44,572 nt of DNA from Klebsiella pneumoniae. GTDB lineage: Bacteria > Pseudomonadota > Gammaproteobacteria > Pseudomonadales > CAMAPQ01. The DNA is taken from positions 1 to 44,572 of the forward strand of contig CAMAPQ010000014.1 of the NCBI GenBank assembly GCA_945860125.1. The letters run 5' to 3'. Positions 38,646 to 44,572 of the stretch are shown here, piece by piece. The notes beneath the pieces are model-generated. The model searched no databases. It worked only from the letters and a program-made list of their open reading frames with translations, and was not told the origin of the DNA. Numbering within the stretch: position 1 is the first letter of the stretch; every line of letters starts with the position of its first letter. Position numbers and translations under genes: made by a program.

Positions 38646-39347
38646 GTGCTGCCCCTTCTTTCAGCAAAGATGATTTTTCCCCCCATAGAGAGCGCGCTTG
38701 AAGAACCTAACGGGCTTCTTGCTATGGGGGGTGACCTTTCTACTCAAAGGCTCCTTCTCGCCTATGCTTCAGGTATTTTTCCTTGGTTTGATGAACAACA
38801 ACCTATTCTTTGGTGGTCGCCCAATCCACGTGCGGTTATTTATCCTTCCGAACTAAAAATAGCAAAAAGCCTTAGGAGTATTTTGAAAAAAGGCTTATTT
38901 CACGTTACTTACGACACTGCTTTCTCTCAAGTTGTTGAGGCATGTCGTGCACCACGAAAAAATGCACAAGGCACATGGATTACTGAACAAATACAAAAAT
39001 CCTATAACGAACTACACCAACAAGGTTATGCGCACTCTATAGAATGCTGGCAAAAAAATAAGTTGGTGGGTGGGCTATATGGCGTTACTTTAGGGAAGTT
39101 ATTTTTTGGAGAGTCCATGTTTAGTTTTGCGACTAACAGTTCAAAAGTTGCTTTTGTTTATTTAGTACAACATCTTGCCTCTTTTGGTTTTCCACTGATT
39201 GATTGCCAAGTACCCAACTCACACCTTGAAAGCTTAGGCTCAACGACCATTCCAAGAAGTGAATTTAAAATACTCCTTAAACATTATGCTTCTTTTCCAC
39301 GAGACGATGCGCCGTGGCACACGCCTTTCAGTCTTTTTTTTGATTAA
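38646..39347 (+). CDS. aat: Leucyl/phenylalanyl-tRNA--protein transferase
   Basis: EPNGLLAMGGDLS..RLLLAYASGIFPWFDEQQPILWWSPNPRAV; GGLYGVTLGKLFFGESMFS. Confidence 0.95.
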   Translation: MLPLLSAKMIFPPIESALEEPNGLLAMGGDLSTQRLLLAYASGIFPWFDEQQPILWWSPNPRAVIYPSELKIAKSLRSILKKGLFHVTYDTAFSQVVEACRAPRKNAQGTWITEQIQKSYNELHQQGYAHSIECWQKNKLVGGLYGVTLGKLFFGESMFSFATNSSKVAFVYLVQHLASFGFPLIDCQVPNSHLESLGSTTIPRSEFKILLKHYASFPRDDAPWHTPFSLFFD

Positions 39348-39528
39348 TCAATTTCGTGGTTGCTATAAAAATCGCAGCAAGAGCGCTTAACAAGAGACGC
39401 AAAAAAATCGCCAATCTGAAAATAGAATAAATATTAATATTGGGAAATTACTCAAGACTCTTCTATTCTTGATCTTACTTTTTGAATATGTACTTTTTAA
39501 TTTTTTAGTTGAAAAACAAAAAAGGGTA

Positions 39529-40302
39529 ATGCAAGTCGTGGAGAATGAAACGTTGAATGAAGAACAATGGATTGCCGAGGCAAAAAAAGAAAGCACCAGC
39601 GCCAATTTAAATGACATAAAGTTTTTTATTACGCCGAGTCATAACTGTAGCTACTTACCACGCAAAGATGCAACGACTTTGTTTGTTGACCCTCGACTTA
39701 TCATCACGCCAGCTAATTATAGCTATATGTCTGATAGAGGGTTTCGGCGAAGCGGCGATTATCTATATCGCCCTCACTGCCAAAATTGTAACGCCTGCCT
39801 TCCCGTGAGAATTCCTACTTCAATCTTTAAGCATAACCGCAAACAAAAAAGAATTTGGGAGAAAAATAAGGATCTAGAAATCGCTTTTGTTTCGCCTTCT
39901 TATACAGACGAATATTTTAATCTTTATGCACGCTATATCAGTGAAAGACATAACGATGGTGATATGCATCCTCCCTCACCAGATCAGTTTCGTTCGTTCT
40001 TATTAAGCAAATGGAGTCATACTTATTTTTTAGAATTTAGACTTAAAAATGAACTGGTTGCTGTCGCAGTAACGGACATCTTAAATAATGGTTTTTCTGC
40101 TGTTTATACTTTTTACTCAACGCCTTTTCTAAAAAGAAGCCTAGGGGTTTATGCCATTTTAAAACAAATTGAAGAAGCAAAAAACCGTAACTTAGAATAT
40201 GTTTTTCTTGGCTATTGGATCAAAGCATGCAAAAAAATGAACTATAAAAGTGAGTTTAAACCCTTTGAAGTTTATGTGGATAATCAATGGCAACTTATTT
40301 GA
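39529..40302 (+). CDS. bpt: Aspartate/glutamate leucyltransferase (arginyltransferase family)
   Basis: HNCSYLPRKDATTLFVDP, SDRGFRRSGDYLYRPHCQNCNACLPVRIP, GYWIKACKKMNYKSEFKPFE. Start placed at 39529. Confidence 0.92.
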   Translation: MQVVENETLNEEQWIAEAKKESTSANLNDIKFFITPSHNCSYLPRKDATTLFVDPRLIITPANYSYMSDRGFRRSGDYLYRPHCQNCNACLPVRIPTSIFKHNRKQKRIWEKNKDLEIAFVSPSYTDEYFNLYARYISERHNDGDMHPPSPDQFRSFLLSKWSHTYFLEFRLKNELVAVAVTDILNNGFSAVYTFYSTPFLKRSLGVYAILKQIEEAKNRNLEYVFLGYWIKACKKMNYKSEFKPFEVYVDNQWQLI

Positions 40303-40400
40303 TGCGAATAATTAATGGTTTACTCTTTTCAATTAGTAGTTTTTAATGCAAAATCCGCAGTCTTGAAAATTTGCGCACGCGAGATAATAAGGATTGAAGT

Positions 40401-40619
40401 ATGTCAAAAGAAGATCTGATTGAAATGGAAGGTACTGTTACGGATACTTTACCCAATACAATGTTTAGGGTTCAGTTGGATAATGGTCACGTTGTAACGG
40501 CACATATCTCAGGAAAAATGAGAAAAAATTACATAAAAATATTAACAGGAGATAAAGTCAAAGTTAGCCTTACACCCTACGACTTAAGCAAAGGAAGAAT
40601 TACCTTCCGAGTGAAGTAA
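40401..40619 (+). CDS. infA: Translation initiation factor IF-1
   Basis: [70 protein letters not shown]. Confidence 0.97.
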   Translation: MSKEDLIEMEGTVTDTLPNTMFRVQLDNGHVVTAHISGKMRKNYIKILTGDKVKVSLTPYDLSKGRITFRVK

Positions 40620-40689
40620 GGCGCTACATCTCAGATCCTGCGCATAATCTCAGATCTTTGCATACTGGGCGCAAAGCAGGTGATCATTT

Positions 40690-40724
40690 ACGGCGCAAAG
40701 AAAATAACCGTAAAAATGCGCCGT
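40690..40724. terminator. Stem-loop between convergent infA and clpA
   Basis: ACGGCGCA ... TGCGCCGT perfect 8-bp inverted repeat in the convergent intergenic region; no clear U-run, so function uncertain. Confidence 0.45.
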
Positions 40725-40770
40725 CGTCGTTTTGTCAAAATTCTTCGTGCGAGCGCATTATAAATAACAA

Positions 40771-43089
40771 TTACTCATGCGCCTCATGAACAACTTCATC
40801 CGAAGCCTCGTAGACAAATTTTGGCTTATCTTCTGCTTCATCAAGCTGAACATGTACTTCGCCGCCACCTGATAACGCTCCAAACAAAATAGAATCAGCA
40901 AGTGGTTTTTTAATCTTTTCTTGTATCAATCTTGCCATAGGTCTTGCACCCATTTTGGCATCGTAACCATTATGCGCAAGCCAAGCACGAACATTGTCAT
41001 CAATTTTTACCTTTACTTTCTTCTCAACAAGCTGAGCTTGCAGCTCGCCTAAAAATTTATCTACCACACTGCGAATCACATTAAAATCAAGACCATTAAA
41101 CTGAATAATGCTATCTAAACGATTCCTAAACTCAGGTGTAAAAGTCTTTTTAAGCTTCTCAAGGCCATCTGATAAATGATCTTGGAACGTAAAGCCAATG
41201 GATGCGCGCCCCATTTCTTCTGCACCAGCATTAGTGGTCATAACAAGCACAACATTACGGAAATCAGCTTTTCTACCATTATTATCAGTTAAGGAACCAT
41301 GATCCATAACCTGCAATAAAAGGTTAAATACTTCAGGATGTGCTTTTTCAATTTCATCCAATAACAAAACACAATGCGGATGTTTTGTTATTGCTTCCGT
41401 TAAAAGACCGCCTTGATCATAACCAACATAACCTGGAGGCGCGCCAATCAATCGAGAAACCGTGTGACGCTCCATGTACTCAGACATGTCAAATCTAATT
41501 AACTCGATACCTAGAACACTCGCTAGCTGGCGGGTAAGCTCTGTTTTACCCACGCCTGTTGGACCTGCAAAAAGAAAACAACCCACAGGCTTCTCAGGCG
41601 ACTTTAAACCTGCACGAGAAAGCTTAATAGCGTTTGTTACCGCGCCCACAGCCACATCTTGACCATAAACACGACCTTTCAATTCAGTATCCAAATTCCT
41701 TAAAATTTCTTTATCTGAAGCTGACACATTTTTAGGGGGGATACGCGCAATTTTGGCGACAATATTTTCAATATCTGCCACATTAATTACTTTTTTACGC
41801 TTGCTCGCAGGCTGTAAACGTTGATAAGCACCCGCCTCATCAATTACATCAATGGCTTTATCAGGCAAATGACGATCATTGATATATCTCTCTGCAAGCT
41901 CAACCGCAGCAAACAGTGCTTTATCTGAATAACGAATTTGATGGTGATCTTCAAAACGCGACTTTAAACCTTTTAAAATCTGATAAGTTTCATCCACCGA
42001 AGGTTCTGGCACATCAATCTTTTGGAAGCGTCGGGCTAAAGCTCGATCTTTCTCAAAAATACCACGATATTCAGTATAAGTTGTTGAACCAATACATTTT
42101 ACCTGCCCTGAAGCAAGTAGCGGTTTTAGTAAATTAGAGGCATCCATTACGCCGCCGGAAGCTGCACCTGCACCAATGATGGTGTGAATCTCATCGATAA
42201 ATAAAATAGCATGGGTTCGACGCTGTAACTCTGCAAGCAAAGCCTTAAATCTTTTTTCAAAATCACCACGATATTTTGTGCCTGCAAGTAAAGCACCCAA
42301 ATCAAGCGTATAAACAGTACTCTGCGCAATTGCATCCGGCACTTTCTCTTCAACAATCATCTTGGCTAAACCTTCGGCTATTGCTGTTTTGCCCACGCCA
42401 GGCTCACCAACCAATAAAGGATTGTTTTTTCTTCTTCTACACAGAATTTGGATTGTTCTTTCAATCTCAGACTCGCGCCCAACTAAAGGGTCAATTCGTC
42501 CTACTGCCGCCAACTCATTTAAGTTTGTCGCATATGACTCAAGCGGACTTTTTGCTGAGCTTTCTTGACCTGCACTCTCCTCACTCTCTGGTTGCTCATG
42601 ATGATGAGAAGCATGTAAATCATGCCCAGGCTGATGATCATCAGCAACTTTCGTAATGCCATGAGCGATATAATTAACAACATCAATTCTGGCAACACTT
42701 TGCTTTTTAAGAAAATAAACAGCCTGGCTTTCTTGCTCACTGAAAATAGCAACCAGAACATTTGCACCTGTCACTTCTTTCTTACCAGAAGACTGAACAT
42801 GAAAAACAGCACGCTGTAATACTCGCTGAAAACCCAGCGTTGGCTGCGTTTCCCTATCAGCATCATGAGAAGGAATAAGGGGGGTTGTAGAATCAACAAA
42901 ATTTGTTAAATCTGCTCTTAATTCATCTAAATCAGTTCCTGCTGCTCTTAATACTTTAGCAGCAGCGTCATTATCGAGAAGAGCAAGCAATAGATGCTCA
43001 ACCGTCATATATTCATGCCGCTTCGATCTCGCTTGACGAAATGCAGAATTCAACGTGAGCTCTAAGTCTTTACTTAACATTTCCGTCAC
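40771..43089 (-). CDS. clpA: ATP-dependent Clp protease ATP-binding subunit ClpA
   Basis: Two AAA+ modules (GEPGVGKTAIAEGLA, GPTGVGKTELTRQLA), ClpA N-domain. Confidence 0.96.
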   Translation of the reverse strand: MTEMLSKDLELTLNSAFRQARSKRHEYMTVEHLLLALLDNDAAAKVLRAAGTDLDELRADLTNFVDSTTPLIPSHDADRETQPTLGFQRVLQRAVFHVQSSGKKEVTGANVLVAIFSEQESQAVYFLKKQSVARIDVVNYIAHGITKVADDHQPGHDLHASHHHEQPESEESAGQESSAKSPLESYATNLNELAAVGRIDPLVGRESEIERTIQILCRRRKNNPLLVGEPGVGKTAIAEGLAKMIVEEKVPDAIAQSTVYTLDLGALLAGTKYRGDFEKRFKALLAELQRRTHAILFIDEIHTIIGAGAASGGVMDASNLLKPLLASGQVKCIGSTTYTEYRGIFEKDRALARRFQKIDVPEPSVDETYQILKGLKSRFEDHHQIRYSDKALFAAVELAERYINDRHLPDKAIDVIDEAGAYQRLQPASKRKKVINVADIENIVAKIARIPPKNVSASDKEILRNLDTELKGRVYGQDVAVGAVTNAIKLSRAGLKSPEKPVGCFLFAGPTGVGKTELTRQLASVLGIELIRFDMSEYMERHTVSRLIGAPPGYVGYDQGGLLTEAITKHPHCVLLLDEIEKAHPEVFNLLLQVMDHGSLTDNNGRKADFRNVVLVMTTNAGAEEMGRASIGFTFQDHLSDGLEKLKKTFTPEFRNRLDSIIQFNGLDFNVIRSVVDKFLGELQAQLVEKKVKVKIDDNVRAWLAHNGYDAKMGARPMARLIQEKIKKPLADSILFGALSGGGEVHVQLDEAEDKPKFVYEASDEVVHEAHE

Positions 43090-43141
43090 CCTTTTATACC
43101 TTATATAAAAACGAAGCCACGCCTGTCTTAATTATATTGTT

Positions 43142-43510
43142 CTAATCTAAAACTGGCTCAATCTCGCACAATAGAGGATGCTGATTCTCCCTTGCATGCT
43201 GAATTACCTGCGTCGCTTTTGTTTCTGCTACATCCTTTGTAAAAATGCCGCACCGAGCCTTACCCTGCGTGTGCACTTCAAACATAATCTGTGCTGCTTT
43301 CTCTTTTGGCATACTGAAAAGATACTCCAAAACATGAACAACAAAATCCATTGGCGTAAAATCATCATTCAGCATTACAACACAGTACATGGGCGGTGGT
43401 TTCACTAGCTGAGCATTTTCTTCTAAGACCAGCTCATGACCAGATTCAACTCCAGGAGAATGACCATCCACCTGATTTAATACTAGATGAAAGAATGGGT
43501 TTTTACTCAT
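43142..43510 (-). CDS. clpS: ATP-dependent Clp protease adaptor ClpS
   Basis: [62 protein letters not shown]. Confidence 0.95.
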   Translation of the reverse strand: MSKNPFFHLVLNQVDGHSPGVESGHELVLEENAQLVKPPPMYCVVMLNDDFTPMDFVVHVLEYLFSMPKEKAAQIMFEVHTQGKARCGIFTKDVAETKATQVIQHARENQHPLLCEIEPVLD

Positions 43511-43802
43511 ATATAAATCTCATAAACCCTAGTTCAAAATATAAGCTTATTTACTAAAAAATGAGCGATTACTTAGTGTTAAGTTACACTTTACATGTTC
43601 ACCGATGAAGTTTAACAAAAATATTTTTATCCCTCATTAAAAGTAGACTACAATTCCGAAGATGCTGCAATTACCGACACTTATGTTGAAAATTTTACAG
43701 CATTTTTACTTTTTTAAACGTTTTTCATGCCCTTGAAATATTTGATTTTTTTTGTGTTTTCAGGGCTAGACGCAAAAAGGTAAACTCTGTATAACATCAT
43801 AT

Positions 43803-43829
43803 AAGAAGCCATGCTGGCTTCTTCTTTTG
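43803..43829 (+). terminator. Intrinsic terminator-like hairpin upstream of the cold-shock gene
   Basis: AAGAAGCC-atgct-GGCTTCTT then CTTTTG; no annotated gene ends here. Confidence 0.55.
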
Positions 43830-43965
43830 TTTAGGTTTGATGAGATATAAAGCATACATAAATTTTTATTTATCGTGCGCTTTTTGTTCGATCAAGGAAG
43901 TAATGGTGTTAACTTGTCTGGCAAGACTGAAAAAATATTCAGTTTAACCAAGAGGGATTATAAGT

Positions 43966-44280
43966 ATGGCAACTGGGAAAGTTAAATGGTTCAATAACGC
44001 CAAAGGATACGGTTTTATTCGTCCTGATAATGGTGGTGACGATTTATTTGTACACTACTCCTACATTAACATGGATGGTTATAAAACCCTTAAGGCAGGG
44101 CAAGAAATCTCTTACGATGAACGCGAAGCGCCTAAAGGGCAACACGCGGTTAATATTAGAGAAAGTGAAAACACCCTAGAGGCTAATGCACTAGTAAACC
44201 AAGAAAATGACCAGCTAACCATTCAAACTAAAATAGACGCAAAGCCTATAATAAAAATTGAAGAAAGGGAGACGGCATAA
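43966..44280 (+). CDS. Cold-shock domain protein with C-terminal extension
   Basis: MATGKVKWFNNAKGYGFIRPDNGGDDLFVHYSYI, RNP1/RNP2 motifs; about 35 extra residues beyond the CSD. Confidence 0.93.
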   Translation: MATGKVKWFNNAKGYGFIRPDNGGDDLFVHYSYINMDGYKTLKAGQEISYDEREAPKGQHAVNIRESENTLEANALVNQENDQLTIQTKIDAKPIIKIEERETA

Positions 44281-44313
44281 AGAAGCAGCTTTAATCATTT
44301 AGATGTTGGCTAT

Positions 44314-44371
44314 TTAGAATAACTAAACGTTTAGAATGCTAGCTGCTTAGAATACTAGCCACTTAGAATAG
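44314..44371. repeat. Degenerate 16-17-bp tandem repeat with TTAGAAT core
   Basis: TTAGAAT at 44314, 44331, 44347 and 44363. Confidence 0.7.
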
Positions 44372-44373
44372 AA

Positions 44374-44416
44374 AAAAGGGAGCAAGTACCGAACAAGCTC
44401 CCCCTTTATTTTTATA
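44374..44416 (+). terminator. Rho-independent terminator after the cold-shock gene
   Basis: AAAGGGAGC ... GCTCCCCCTTT followed by ATTTTTAT. Confidence 0.8.
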
Positions 44417-44531
44417 AAAAACTGTAAGTGATCACCCCTTGAAACTACATTGCCAAGCGTGATTTTTTCTTGCTATTTTTTCCAACTTGTATGACGCTAT
44501 GCCTTGTTGCTAAGTAACCAGGATCGTTACC

Positions 44532-44572
44532 ATGGAAAAGGCTGAAAAAATTAGGCTTTTAGAAAAAAAAGT
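44532..44572 (+). CDS. Possible start of a truncated CDS (MEKAEKIRLLEKK...) running off the window
   Basis: Open frame from ATG at 44532 to the window end; too short to assign. Confidence 0.3.
   Translation, partial: MEKAEKIRLLEKK

Noticed and set aside
40635-40675. Two similar ATCTCAGATC..TGCATA segments downstream of infA
   Set aside because: Only two short imperfect units; not enough for a CRISPR or repeat-family call.
42147-42819. Multiple overlapping ORFs within clpA on both strands
   Set aside because: Out-of-frame shadows of a well-conserved gene.

Overview
The window is a 44.6 kb stretch of a low-GC gammaproteobacterial-type chromosome. Most of it is conserved core genes: OmpA-like lipoprotein, speD, OsmC-family, crp/vfr, DUF2333, dsbD, ntrB/ntrC, fadH-like reductase, MMPL/RND transporter, pilE-like pilin, xseB-ispA-dxs, tRNA-Glu, trxB, aat-bpt-infA, clpA/clpS and a cold-shock protein. 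Accessory-looking material lies mainly at 10.7-26.7 kb. The main points of interest are: (1) a 1220-aa secreted protein that appears to fuse a YVTN-type beta-propeller, two c-type haem motifs and two tandem F-type-lectin/discoidin-like modules; (2) a family of three exactly 101-bp near-palindromic elements (TIR AGGACTTACGCAAAA) with apparent 7-bp target-site duplications and compensatory base-pair changes, bracketing a c-di-GMP gene and a lipoprotein gene; (3) a hybrid sensor kinase whose phospho-acceptor His is replaced by Asn; (4) a DUF2157/DUF4401/GDYXXLXY membrane cassette plus a decayed Rpn-like nuclease gene, lying between two copies of a 27-nt repeat; (5) a second palindromic element (TATACCC...GGGTATA) upstream of ntrB; (6) a 12-bp in-frame tandem repeat at the N-terminus of the fadH-like gene. 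No CRISPR array, rRNA or complete IS was seen. All product calls come from reading motifs by eye; no database search was run.
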